Of a stretch of 64,000 nt of DNA, positions 26,173 through 34,504 are shown in pieces. Numbering within the stretch: the stretch's first letter is position 1; each line of letters starts with the position of its first letter. Origin of the DNA: Desulfocicer vacuolatum DSM 3385 (GTDB lineage Bacteria > Desulfobacterota > Desulfobacteria > Desulfobacterales > Desulfobacteraceae); the NCBI RefSeq assembly GCF_900176365.1, contig NZ_FWXY01000015.1, forward strand, positions 1-64,000, given 5' to 3'. The position numbers and the translations under genes are program-made. The notes under the pieces are model-generated. The model was not told where the DNA came from, made no database searches, and saw only the letters and a program-made list of their open reading frames with translations.

Positions 26173-26394
26173 CTAAAGCCTCAATTTTTTTATTATTTTA
26201 ATCGATTCTTCTTTTTCTGTATGATATCCTTCAGCCAAAAGCGTATCCAGTTGTTTGTTCTTCATCTGTTTAATCCGAAGGGCCACCGAATCAGCTATCA
26301 GTTGACTTCTTTTTCGAGGACCTGCCATTTTTGTGAATTTCTGGACAAGCTCAACCGGCAATATAATATTTAGCTTGATTTTTCCAATATTCAT
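26173..26394 (-). CDS. Ribbon-helix-helix antitoxin-like protein
   Basis: A 73-residue protein: an N-terminal strand-plus-helix segment (IKLNIILPVELVQKFTKMA), then GPRKRSQLIADSVALRIKQ, typical for CopG/VapB-like ribbon-helix-helix DNA binders, and a C-terminal tail that would bind a toxin. No toxin frame follows on the same strand; the next item is the restriction enzyme fragment at 25914-26144. So it is an orphan antitoxin or a regulator whose partner was lost in the nearby deletion. Confidence 0.6.
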   Translation of the reverse strand: MNIGKIKLNIILPVELVQKFTKMAGPRKRSQLIADSVALRIKQMKNKQLDTLLAEGYHTEKEESIKIIKKLRL

Positions 26395-26525
26395 GATTAT
26401 TTCCTAATTTTTAAACGCACACATCATATGTATAAAAAAGAATGCTGTCAAGATTTTAAAAGGCACCATTAAAAAGGAGAACCGAACAATGACACGTATA
26501 AAAAATTCGGGACTAAATGTTCTAT

Positions 26526-26628
26526 AAGTACCCACACATATATTCTTTAACATTCATTGGATAGATATTATTGATATTTCAATATTTTATTTTGAAAGAT
26601 ATGTGAAGAAACATACACTCGGGTACTT
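26526..26628. mobile_element. MITE-like element with short terminal inverted repeats
   Basis: AAGTACCC at 26526-26533 faces GGGTACTT at 26621-26628; inside these lie CACATAT and ATATGTG, extending the symmetry imperfectly. The 103-base interior is AT-rich and codes for nothing. A short frame (ATG at 26490, MTRIKNSGLNVL, with a good AAGGAGAA site) is terminated right at its left edge, as if a gene had been interrupted. No clear target duplication is seen. Confidence 0.35.
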
Positions 26629-26716
26629 ATATCCCCCACAGCGGTGGGGCGTTGCCGGTGCTGTAACACCTGACACGTCAAATGACTTTGAATATCCCTT
26701 CCGGCACCCAATACCA

Positions 26717-26775
26717 TTTTCAATCTTCGTTGTGGGCAGAACCGGATCAAAATAAAATCTGCCCGTGGCAATTAT
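26717..26775 (-). repeat. CCACGGGC intergenic repeat, copy 4
   Basis: Reverse-oriented copy, CTTCGTTGTGGGCAGAACCG to ATCTGCCCGTGGCAATTAT, ending some 20 bases before the DHH/CBS gene, so it is transcribed as part of its leader or contains its promoter. Confidence 0.75.
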
Positions 26776-26796
26776 TAAAAAGGAAATTATCATTTT

Positions 26797-28086
26797 ATGC
26801 GTATCGCCACAACCCACACCAATACAGATTTTGATGCCTTGGCCTCTTTGGTGGCGGCCACTTTTTTGTATCCCGGAACCCTTGCGATTTTGCCCAGCCA
26901 AATTCGTCCCAATGTAAGGGCCTTTCTTTCACTACACCAGGATTTGTTTCATATCGTACCGCGCAAGGGTTTTGAATTGGACGCAGTGGAACAACTTGTT
27001 GTGGTGGATGCCAATAATTGGGGACGCTTGGATCGCATGAAAGAGTTAAAAAATCGGGATGGACTGAATATTCAGATATGGGATCATCACATGAAAGGCG
27101 GAAACATTAAAGCAAATTTTCTGCAAATTCAGAATATTGGAGCCAATGTCACCCAAATGCTCGAAACAATGAAGGCCCGGGACTGTGCCTTTTCACCCAT
27201 GCATGCCACTTTGTTTCTTCTTGGGATTTACGACGATACCGGCAATCTGTCCTATCCGTCGGTGACTCCCAGAGATGCAGTCATCACAGGATTTTTACTT
27301 GAGAACGGAGCAGATTTAAACGTTGCATCTGCTTATCTTTTTTCCTCATTTGATGATGGCCAAACTGATATCCTGACCCAGATGCTGGGAGAAGATGAGG
27401 TGTTCAGCGTAGGGGGATTTCAAGTGGCCGTATGCAATGTGGGGCTTGAGTGTGGCTCAACCATGCTTGCCCCTGTTGTCACCAAATATAAAGAAATCAA
27501 AGGAGTAGATGCTGTTTTTGGGGTGTTCCAGCTGGACAGCCATAGCAGCATTGTCATTGCCCGAAGCGGGCATCCTGATTTGGATGTGGGGCAGATCATT
27601 CTAAGCCTTGGGGGAGGAGGACACCCCGCTGCGGGGTCAGCCATGATCAAATCCGGGGATGTATCCACCTTGTACACCCGGGTGTGTGATCTGGTGCAGG
27701 AGATGGATCGCCCCAAAATGACTGTTGAAAAAATTATGTCAGATAAGGGAAATTGCCTGGAACCAGATACGAAATTAGAAGAAGCTGCCACCATTCTGAA
27801 AAAGGAACGCCTTCATGCTGCTTTGGTTGTGGATAAAGGCAAATGTCTGGGCATTTTGAGTCAAGTGGAAATGAGTAAACTCAAACGCGCTTCCCAATTT
27901 GCCTCTCCAGTCAAGGCTTTTATGCGAAGGAATCTACCAACCATTGGCCCCGGGCAAGGAATTAAAGAAGCTTTGGAGCTTCTTTCTGATACTGGGGTCC
28001 CCCTGCTGCCGGTGCTCAGAAAGGGGGAGTTGATTGGCAAAGTAACAAGGACGGATTTAATGTTACAAATATACGATTTAACTTAA
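26797..28086 (+). CDS. DHH-family phosphoesterase with two CBS domains
   Basis: Cytoplasmic protein of 429 residues. The DHH phosphoesterase part shows the metal motifs THTNTDFDALAS, VVVDANNWGR, WDHHMKGG and LGIYDDTGNL; the DHHA1 part ends in SLGGGGHPAAGSAMI. Two CBS domains follow (about residues 305-425, with RLHAALVVDKGKCLGILSQ and TGVPLLPVLRKGELIGKV), which probably sense adenine nucleotides. In many Desulfobacterota this module is fused to a C-terminal poly(A)/CCA nucleotidyltransferase of about 400 residues; here the protein stops after the second CBS domain. Function could be nanoRNA or cyclic dinucleotide breakdown; not decidable from sequence. Confidence 0.8.
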   Translation: MRIATTHTNTDFDALASLVAATFLYPGTLAILPSQIRPNVRAFLSLHQDLFHIVPRKGFELDAVEQLVVVDANNWGRLDRMKELKNRDGLNIQIWDHHMKGGNIKANFLQIQNIGANVTQMLETMKARDCAFSPMHATLFLLGIYDDTGNLSYPSVTPRDAVITGFLLENGADLNVASAYLFSSFDDGQTDILTQMLGEDEVFSVGGFQVAVCNVGLECGSTMLAPVVTKYKEIKGVDAVFGVFQLDSHSSIVIARSGHPDLDVGQIILSLGGGGHPAAGSAMIKSGDVSTLYTRVCDLVQEMDRPKMTVEKIMSDKGNCLEPDTKLEEAATILKKERLHAALVVDKGKCLGILSQVEMSKLKRASQFASPVKAFMRRNLPTIGPGQGIKEALELLSDTGVPLLPVLRKGELIGKVTRTDLMLQIYDLT

Positions 28087-28126
28087 AAGACAGGTGGGGT
28101 GGCGACCGGATATTTACTACCAAGAT

Positions 28127-28172
28127 TTTAACTTTTCTGTCGAGAAGCCCCCTTCCGAATCAAAAATTCGGA
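28127..28172. repeat. Second copy of the TTTTAACTTTT...CGAGAAG motif
   Basis: TTTTAACTTTTCTGTCGAGA followed by AGCCCCCTTCCGAATC, matching 11452-11490 with a handful of substitutions. Both copies lie at gene ends. Confidence 0.45.
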
Positions 28173-28225
28173 AAAAACATCGTAATCATTAAGAATCAAA
28201 ATTAAAACCGTTTGTCATGGAAAAT

Positions 28226-29008
28226 TCAGTTTCGCAACACCTCTATTTCTGGTACAGGGTGTTTTGATTGCAGTGCCGCCACCACAATTTTATGGAAGCA
28301 TTTTTCAGCCGTTAACAGGTTGGCAATGGTGTTGCCGGTTTCCTGTGCTTTCTCATCATCGGCTTTATTGAGTAATGCCACACACTGCGAATCAGGGGCC
28401 TGGTTTTGGGCTTTTCGAATTTCAATGGCAAGCAGATCAGCCACGGCAGCTTCTGTGACAGGACTGTTCAAGGGAAGACCGGTTTTTTTTGAAAAAATTT
28501 TTGCCCGGTGGACATGGGTGTCGTCCAAAGGATGGCCAATGGCATCCAGACCGGCCACTATAATGAGGTACTTTGAAGTTTCAGGAACCACGGGTTCATG
28601 TTCAGCCGTGGCTTTCAACGGTTTGCGTGCAGCACCGTCCGCCTCAACAATGATCCAGTCAAACAGGCCGGATTGTTGAATTTGATCTATGATTTCAGGG
28701 GAAAATCCAACCAGTTTTTTAGTACGTTCATCAATCCTGCCGGCGGCAGACAGGTGATGATGATCTTGTAATTCAGCGGTAAACTTTTTGAGCAGGGTAT
28801 CAATGGATTGTGTGACCAGGATTTTTTCAGATTGAGAAGGAGCAGGCATAAAAATTTTTGTGGTTGTGGTGGTTAATACCCTAAGGTTCAATGGGCTGGA
28901 TTCAAGCTCTTTTGCCAGTTTGAACATCAGGGTTGTTTTTCCTCCTGCCCCGATAATTGAGATGATGCCTTTTTTCTTGAGTTCCAAAATGGAGTTAAGA
29001 TCGGTCAT
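28226..29008 (-). CDS. yqeC: Selenium cofactor biosynthesis protein YqeC
   Basis: Putative P-loop protein (260 residues) needed for selenium-dependent molybdenum hydroxylases. It has Walker A GAGGKTT (20-26), TTTTTKIFMP in the switch region, WIIVEADGAARKPLKA and the G4-like LLNKAD. The gene is the last of an operon with yqeB and the three hydroxylase subunits, the context that defines this family. Its exact reaction is not established; loading or transport of labile selenium to the molybdenum cofactor has been proposed. Confidence 0.88.
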   Translation of the reverse strand: MTDLNSILELKKKGIISIIGAGGKTTLMFKLAKELESSPLNLRVLTTTTTKIFMPAPSQSEKILVTQSIDTLLKKFTAELQDHHHLSAAGRIDERTKKLVGFSPEIIDQIQQSGLFDWIIVEADGAARKPLKATAEHEPVVPETSKYLIIVAGLDAIGHPLDDTHVHRAKIFSKKTGLPLNSPVTEAAVADLLAIEIRKAQNQAPDSQCVALLNKADDEKAQETGNTIANLLTAEKCFHKIVVAALQSKHPVPEIEVLRN

Positions 29009-29118
29009 GACAGTCTTCCTGGTGGCGTATGCTGCTCGGCCCTGTTTGGCCTTTGATGCAACGCAGTAGGTGGGCCAAAAGGCAAGCTGTTTCGTTTAAG
29101 TTATAAAATTTGCGGTCC

Positions 29119-29949
29119 TTAATTATATATTTTTAAAATCGCCTCAAGCACAGCCCCGCCAAGTGCCCTGGATTTGTCAGAAAGGGTATGGCAAAATGAT
29201 ACCTCACCCCTGGGGTCAATATCTCCAATCTTCTGCCCCCTTCCAACCCGGGTGCCCGGTTTGATCAACCCCCTGATTACCCCTGAAACTTTAGCCGTGA
29301 CCGGATGTCCGGCCACCATGGCGACAACCTGCCCCTTTGTAACTGCCATGCCGATATCGTATTCAGATTCAAAGGTGCCGCCCATGGGAGCCCTTAATAT
29401 CCGCTCCATGGTAAACCCGTCAATATTGCCGGGGATACCGGTATTGGTCAGGGCGGTCCCCTGATAAATCACCCGCCCCAGATTGTGGCCCCGGTGGGTT
29501 TCTATGACCATGTGCACATCCTTTCCAGCTTCAAATCCGGGTCCCAGGCCAATGACCAGGGGCGCTTCCCCAAGGGATGTACCAAGGTTTTTTTTGGCAA
29601 TGGTGGCGTCAATCACCACATGGGGGGATAACTTTTTGATGGCATCCCACTTCGGATCCTTGAGCACGGCAATGTGATGCCTGTCCCAGGTGGATTTGAT
29701 CCGGTTCAGATCCTCAATTTTTTCTGCTGTAACTCCCTCCACCACCTTTGTGTTGCAGTACAGGGCTTCACAAAAAGAGACACTTCTTCGTATGGCCAGG
29801 GGCGCATTTTTTTCCATCATGAACAGGTTTTGTATATTGGCCTGGAACAGGCGCCAGGCAATACCGGATGACTGCTCGCCCGCTCCCTTGATACCGATAA
29901 TAAGATCACGTATTTTAATATTATTTAATTTCAAGTGGGCATCTCCCAT
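29119..29949 (-). CDS. yqeB: Selenium-dependent molybdenum hydroxylase accessory protein YqeB
   Basis: Family protein of 276 residues, with the start LIIGIKGAGEQSSGIAWRL (Rossmann-like glycine motif), FMMEKNAPLAIRRSVSF, VVIDATIAKKN and the C-terminal biotinyl-like fold VVAMVAGHPVTAKVSGVI. The family is found only in genomes with selenium-containing molybdenum hydroxylases such as xanthine dehydrogenase or nicotinate hydroxylase. It lies between the iron-sulfur subunit gene and yqeC, separated from the former by a CCACGGGC repeat copy and a heptanucleotide repeat. Confidence 0.88.
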   Translation of the reverse strand: MGDAHLKLNNIKIRDLIIGIKGAGEQSSGIAWRLFQANIQNLFMMEKNAPLAIRRSVSFCEALYCNTKVVEGVTAEKIEDLNRIKSTWDRHHIAVLKDPKWDAIKKLSPHVVIDATIAKKNLGTSLGEAPLVIGLGPGFEAGKDVHMVIETHRGHNLGRVIYQGTALTNTGIPGNIDGFTMERILRAPMGGTFESEYDIGMAVTKGQVVAMVAGHPVTAKVSGVIRGLIKPGTRVGRGQKIGDIDPRGEVSFCHTLSDKSRALGGAVLEAILKIYN

Positions 29950-29967
29950 TTTTTCTCATTTACTGAA

Positions 29968-30021
29968 GAACTGCCATGGGCAGACCGTATTGGGGATTTG
30001 GCCTGCCCACAACAAATATTG
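29968..30021 (+). repeat. CCACGGGC intergenic repeat, copy 5
   Basis: Forward copy, GAACTGCCATGGGCAGACCG to CCTGCCCACAACAAATATTG. It lies inside the hydroxylase operon, upstream of yqeB, so the hairpin will be in the mRNA. Confidence 0.7.
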
Positions 30022-30040
30022 AAAAAGTGAGGTGCGATAG

Positions 30041-30125
30041 TACCCAGCACCCAGTAGCCAGCAGCCAGCACCCAGCACCCAGCACCCAGCACCCAGCACC
30101 CAGCACCCAGCACCCAGCACCCAGC
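30041..30125. repeat. Heptanucleotide tandem repeat, CCCAGCA units
   Basis: About eleven to twelve copies of a 7-base unit (CCCAGCA), the first two carrying variations (AGTAGC), run up to the stop of the iron-sulfur subunit gene. The last eight or so are identical. Copy number is expected to vary by slippage. A long open frame across it on the minus strand (GCWVLGAGCWVLGAG) is only a by-product. Confidence 0.9.
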
Positions 30126-30129
30126 GATC

Positions 30130-30612
30130 TTAATCGGATTCAATGCTTTTTTCAATGGCCGTAAAAATATTCTGGTACCCGGTGCACCGGCATAAATTTC
30201 CGGCATGGGCTTTTCGAATATCTCCAGGGCTGACATTTTTGCCCTTACATTTTTCCACAAAAGAGGTGGTGGCCATGATGAAACCCGGGGTGCAGAAACC
30301 GCATTGAACCGCCCCCTCATCCACATAGGCCTGCTGAACCTTTGACGGCTTGCCGTCCCTGGCTTCACCTTCCACCGTCCGGATCTGTTTTCCATCCGCC
30401 CACAGGGCAAGGTAAATGCAGGAATCCACCAGCACATCATCCACCATGACAGAGCAGGCACCGCACTCGCCCACACCGCATCCCTGCTTGAGGCCGATAA
30501 GCCCTAAATCTTCCCTGAGGACCTCGGCCAGTGATTTCCGGATATCAACCCTAAGTCTCCTTTCCCGGTCGTTAATAGTGAAAGAGATTTGTCTGAAATG
30601 TCCATCTGTCAT
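30130..30612 (-). CDS. Molybdenum hydroxylase, 2Fe-2S subunit
   Basis: Small electron-transfer subunit of a xanthine-dehydrogenase-family enzyme, 160 residues. The plant-type ferredoxin cluster is bound by C45, C50, C53 and C65 (CGVGECGACS); the second cluster by C104, C107, C141 and C143 (CGFCTPGF and CRCTGY). All eight cysteines are present. The start overlaps the stop of the FAD subunit gene by 4 bases. Its stop is 4 bases from a heptanucleotide repeat array. Together with the two larger subunits it forms the cytoplasmic hydroxylase. Confidence 0.95.
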   Translation of the reverse strand: MTDGHFRQISFTINDRERRLRVDIRKSLAEVLREDLGLIGLKQGCGVGECGACSVMVDDVLVDSCIYLALWADGKQIRTVEGEARDGKPSKVQQAYVDEGAVQCGFCTPGFIMATTSFVEKCKGKNVSPGDIRKAHAGNLCRCTGYQNIFTAIEKSIESD

Positions 30613-31487
30613 GGTAATTCCTCCCCGGCCCGCTTCAATGCCTTGATTGTGGCCCTTTTTGCAAGTTCGGTGATGATATTCAACCGAAATTCTCTGGAAG
30701 CCCGCCAGGAGGTTCTGGGGGTCACCTCTTTGGTCACGGCTTGGGATATGTCCTCTATCAACCTGGATGACAGGGCCTGGCCCCTGGCCATATTTTCCGC
30801 CCTGGGGCAGCGCATGGGCACAGGCCCTGCCACACCAAAGGCAATACGATAATCCTGTAACCTGCCGTTTTTTGTTTTCAAATTAACGGCGCAGCCAATG
30901 GTGGCAATGTCCATGGCATTGCGCATGGCATATTTATAATAACAGCCAAACGCATGATCATGGTTTTCTGAAGAGATTTTAATGGCTGTGAGAACGTCTC
31001 CGTGTTTAAGGTCCACCTTGCCCGGACCCAGGTAAAAGTCTGCAATGGGAATGTCACGACTACCTTTAGAGCCCTTAACGGATACTACCGCATTCAGAGC
31101 AAATAAAGGCGAGGCGCTGTCAGCACTGGTGACGCCGTTGCAGATATTGCCGCCAATGGTGGCGATATTTCGAATCTGGGGGCCACCCACACTTTGTGCG
31201 GCATCCACAAGCATGGGGATATGGGTATTGATGATATCGGATTCAATCACCTGGGAAAAGACTGTACCCGAACCGATGACAATGGTGTTGTCCCCATCTT
31301 TTTTAATAAAATTCAGCTCTTTGAGGCCATGGATATCCACCAGGTGTGAAAATTGTTTTTTGCCTTCCCGAAGTTTGATCAATACATCAGTGCCGCCGGC
31401 GATGAGTTTTGCATCGGGGTTTTCCTTTAAAAGGGAGATGGCTTCTTTAACTGAACCGGCCTTTTTATGACTTGAAATGTCAAACAT
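30609..31487 (-). CDS. Molybdenum hydroxylase, FAD-binding subunit
   Basis: Middle subunit of the enzyme, 292 residues, a CoxM/XdhB-type protein. FAD-binding motifs are LIAGGTDVLIKLR (about residue 28) and RNIATIGGNICNG (about 108). The ATG at 31487, with AAGGAGG in front, is the evident start; the longer frame up to 31598 lies inside the next gene. It overlaps the stop of the molybdenum subunit gene by 8 bases. It hands electrons from the iron-sulfur clusters to NAD+ or another acceptor. Confidence 0.93.
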   Translation of the reverse strand: MFDISSHKKAGSVKEAISLLKENPDAKLIAGGTDVLIKLREGKKQFSHLVDIHGLKELNFIKKDGDNTIVIGSGTVFSQVIESDIINTHIPMLVDAAQSVGGPQIRNIATIGGNICNGVTSADSASPLFALNAVVSVKGSKGSRDIPIADFYLGPGKVDLKHGDVLTAIKISSENHDHAFGCYYKYAMRNAMDIATIGCAVNLKTKNGRLQDYRIAFGVAGPVPMRCPRAENMARGQALSSRLIEDISQAVTKEVTPRTSWRASREFRLNIITELAKRATIKALKRAGEELP

Positions 31488-33789
31488 TATCGCCTCCTTT
31501 TTCATCAATAAGGCCATGGTCTTTGAATGCGGTGAACAGGGTGTGGGGGGACAGGGGTAAAGAGTTGATGCAAAGTCCTGTGGCATCCAGAACGGCATTT
31601 CTGATGGCCGGAGGGGGTGAAATCACGGGGGGTTCCCCTAAAGCCTTATTGCCGTAAGCCGAAGTTGGTTCAAATGTTTCCACAAAATCATGGTGAATGG
31701 GGGGCACATCGGTAAATGTGGGGAATTTATAATCCAGTAAATTATTATTGTATATATATCCCGTCTTTGGATCAATGAGCAGCTCTTCGGAAAGGGCCGC
31801 TCCAATGCCCATGAAGGCGCCGCCGTGGATCTGCCCCCCGGACTGGACCGGATTGATGATCACCCCGGAGTCGTGGACACTGATCATCCGGTTGATTTTA
31901 ATTTTACAAAGGGGGATGTTTACTGTGATATCCACAAAGGTACAGCCAAACACCGGGGCGTTTGTGGTGGCTTTAAAAGAGGCTTCAGCCGTAAGCTGGC
32001 AGCCACGCTCCTTGTGATAAAAGCTGTCAATGGCCAGGGTTTTCATATCCATGACCTGTGCGCTTTTACGGGTATCCACGATATTACCGTCCACAATATC
32101 CAGGCCGGCAACATCGATATCTGTCATGACTGCGGCATGGTCCAGTATTTTTTCCCGAAGATCCGTAGCTGCCCTGAACACGGCATTGCTCACCACATAG
32201 GCCTGTCTTGAAGCATAGGCCCCGGTATCAAAGGGAGTGACATCGGTATCCTGGGCCTGGACCACCAGGACATTTTCATAGGGAAAAGAGAGGGTCTGGG
32301 CCACCATCTGGGCCACCACCGTGTCGGACCCCTGCCCGATTTCAGTGGCACCCACCATGACATGGACCGTGCCGTCCTGATTCAGGGCGATTCTTGCACC
32401 TGCAATTTCAACACACACAGGATAGGTGCCCGAGGCATAACTTAAGCAGGCCAGGCCCAGCCCTTTTCGCACCGGTCCGGTTTTAAATTTTTCATACTCT
32501 TTCTTTTTTTCACCCCAGCCAATAAAGTCTCTGCCCTTTATCAGACAATCGGCAAGGCCGCAGCTGAGTATTTCTTTGCCGGACAACAGATTTATATCAC
32601 CCTGGCGGGCAACATTTTTCAGCCTGAATTCAACGGAATCCATGCCTATTTTCCTGGCCGCATCCTCTGTGGCGCATTCAAGGGCGTAGATGATCTGGGG
32701 CGATCCATAGGCTCTCATGGCTCCCGCCACCGGCGTATTGGCATAAAGGGTCCGTGCATGGAAGGAGGTTGCTGCCCTGGGATATAATGAGCTTTGCTTA
32801 CTGCCGCCGGCAGCTGCAACGGAATGGCCGTGGGAGGCATATGCGCCGGTGATGGAAATGGCATCCATGTGCCTGGCCACAATGGTACCGTCATTCATAA
32901 CACCTGTTTTAACATCAATATAAAAGGGGTGCCGGGTCCGGGTGCCGATAATACATTCCTCCCGGGACAGGTTGATCTGAACGGCCCTGCCATTCAGTTT
33001 AAGGGTCAAAAAAGCCACCATGGGCTCTAAAATAACATCCTGCTTATTGCCGAACCCTCCGCCGACAAATGGTTTTATCACCCGGATACGGCTCAAGGGA
33101 ATATTGAGAACCTCTCCCACAATTCGACGTGCAATATGGGGAATCTGGGTGGATGAAACAATGACAATCTTATCAAGATCATCCATGTAGGCATGGGAAA
33201 TATGATTTTCAATATGACAATGTTGGACCATGGCGGTGCGAAAACTGCCCTCAACCACATGATCGGCCTTTTCAAAGGCCTGATCCACGTCATTGCCAAA
33301 GGTATAGGTGTGTTCACCCACAATATTGGATGACCCTTCATGGATCTGCCTTGCATTTTCTTCCAGGATATCTTCAGGAAGGATAAGGGGCTGATACTCA
33401 TCATAGGAGACCTCAATAAGTTTGAGTGCTTCATTGGCCACCAGTTCGTTCTGGGCCACGACAATGGCGATTTCATCTCCCATGAACCGGACATCCCGGG
33501 TCAGCAGAAGACGGTCTGCCGCATCCTTATGATCCTCTGTCAGGGCCAGGGGGTGACCGGCGGTGGGAAATTTATTTTCAGGAACGTCTTTATAGGTGAA
33601 TACGGCATGGACACCGTCAAGATTTTCAGCCTTCTTAGTATTTATGGCGGTCACCCGGCCATGGGCAATGCTACTTCTGAAATATTTTGCCACCAGCATA
33701 TCCGGATGATAAAAATCTTCGGTGTATTTTGCACGCCCGGTGACCTTGGCCATTGCATCAACACGATTTACTGATTTACCGACTGCCAT
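31480..33789 (-). CDS. Molybdenum hydroxylase, molybdopterin-binding subunit
   Basis: Catalytic subunit, about 769 residues. Motifs for the molybdenum cofactor are GGGFGNKQD, PVAGAMRAYGSPQIIYA and GATEIGQGSDTV; the catalytic glutamate is in GAFMGIGAALSEELL near the end. The sequence resembles xanthine dehydrogenases and related purine hydroxylases more than CO dehydrogenase (no AYRCSFR loop). The neighbouring yqeB and yqeC imply a catalytic labile selenium on the molybdenum. Substrate is probably a purine or N-heterocycle. The ATG at 33789 has GCAGGT in front; another ATG at 33807 is possible. First large gene of the operon. Confidence 0.92.
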   Translation of the reverse strand: MAVGKSVNRVDAMAKVTGRAKYTEDFYHPDMLVAKYFRSSIAHGRVTAINTKKAENLDGVHAVFTYKDVPENKFPTAGHPLALTEDHKDAADRLLLTRDVRFMGDEIAIVVAQNELVANEALKLIEVSYDEYQPLILPEDILEENARQIHEGSSNIVGEHTYTFGNDVDQAFEKADHVVEGSFRTAMVQHCHIENHISHAYMDDLDKIVIVSSTQIPHIARRIVGEVLNIPLSRIRVIKPFVGGGFGNKQDVILEPMVAFLTLKLNGRAVQINLSREECIIGTRTRHPFYIDVKTGVMNDGTIVARHMDAISITGAYASHGHSVAAAGGSKQSSLYPRAATSFHARTLYANTPVAGAMRAYGSPQIIYALECATEDAARKIGMDSVEFRLKNVARQGDINLLSGKEILSCGLADCLIKGRDFIGWGEKKKEYEKFKTGPVRKGLGLACLSYASGTYPVCVEIAGARIALNQDGTVHVMVGATEIGQGSDTVVAQMVAQTLSFPYENVLVVQAQDTDVTPFDTGAYASRQAYVVSNAVFRAATDLREKILDHAAVMTDIDVAGLDIVDGNIVDTRKSAQVMDMKTLAIDSFYHKERGCQLTAEASFKATTNAPVFGCTFVDITVNIPLCKIKINRMISVHDSGVIINPVQSGGQIHGGAFMGIGAALSEELLIDPKTGYIYNNNLLDYKFPTFTDVPPIHHDFVETFEPTSAYGNKALGEPPVISPPPAIRNAVLDATGLCINSLPLSPHTLFTAFKDHGLIDEKGGDNV

Positions 33790-33825
33790 GATTGACCTGC
33801 CTTTCATAAATAACAGCGCTACAGT

Positions 33826-34033
33826 TTAATGCTCCTTTGGACCGCAAATTTTATTCTCCAATCCATAAGCTATCAAGTTTGATAACTTATGTAAAAGTTT
33901 TTTATCAATCACCCGGCCGGTGACCTCTGCGTTGTCCAAAAGACAAATTCCTCCTACTGCACGGTCAAAACTTGATTTTAGGATTGCCGATTTCCAAAAA
34001 TGCCGTGGTGAAATACTCTTCGCAATCTATCAT
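33826..34033 (-). CDS. Small frame with an internal UGA and +1 shift
   Basis: From an ATG at 34033 the minus strand codes for MIDCEEYFTTAFLEIGNPKI, then KF and a UGA stop at 33967-33965. If one T of the TTTT run is skipped, the frame continues FDRAVGGICLLDNAEV...TGRVIDKKLLHKLSNLIAYG and ends at 33826, giving 68 residues in total. The stop is reached only 36 bases before the molybdenum subunit start, so this could be the first gene of the operon. The site UUU-UGA-C is like the one used for programmed +1 shifting in release factor 2 genes, but a plain frameshift mutation or chance are both possible. No family recognised. Confidence 0.35.
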
Positions 34034-34075
34034 CCTAAATCTTAGCCTTGACTATGCACTACCCTCCACAAAGGG

Positions 34076-34440
34076 GACATGTCGGTAACCGACTCATTAC
34101 GTCCTCGCCATATCCTTCCAAGCTGATAAAGTCTATCTCAACATAGTTTGAATACACACACAGCCCCGCTGAACAGGATCAACACATACCCTGACAAAGT
34201 TCAGCATCAGGCTGGATGAGATACACCACACCAACAAGAAGGAGAACACCATGCTGAAAAGATTTCTGAAAGTAGGCCAATCAAATATCAATTCTGTAAT
34301 AGACCAGTTGGAAGATCCCATAAAAATGACAGAACAAGGCATAAGGGATCTCAAAAAAGACCTCCAAGCAGCCATGGAGAGTCTGGCTCAGGTAAAAGCC
34401 ATGGCCATGAGAACCAGAAAAGAAGCCAATGCAAAACAAA
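34076..34440 (+). repeat. pspA module direct repeat, copy 1 (truncated)
   Basis: 175 bases of leader from GACATGTCGG plus the first 190 bases of pspA, nearly identical to 44575-44939 and 46849-47213. Identity stops sharply after GCAAAACAAA at 34440, the left border of island 1. Confidence 0.9.
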
Positions 34441-34448
34441 GACCTTGA
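34251..34448 (+). pseudogene. pspA: Truncated pspA, copy 1
   Basis: Encodes the first 63 residues of the PspA/IM30 protein (MLKRFLKVGQSNINSVIDQL onward) followed by two foreign residues and a stop. The remaining 170 residues of coiled coil are missing, so no membrane-binding oligomer can form. The leader and ribosome binding site (AAGGAG) are intact. The break marks the left junction of the 10-kb restriction island. Confidence 0.9.
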
Positions 34449-34504
34449 TACGAATTACCTGTTTAATGTTGGAGTTAACGCTGGCTATTGCAACCATTGT
34501 TAAT

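Noticed and set aside
30041-30125. CRISPR-like array
   Set aside because: Units are 7 bases without spacers; it is a simple tandem repeat.
29931-30476. 181-residue minus-strand frame with GCWVLGA repeats
   Set aside because: It is the second frame of the iron-sulfur subunit gene continued through the heptanucleotide repeat.
33864-33891. Palindrome CATAAGCTATCA/TGATAACTTATG as operator of the hydroxylase operon
   Set aside because: It has a mismatch and lies within the coding part of the shifted small frame; without further copies it is not convincing.
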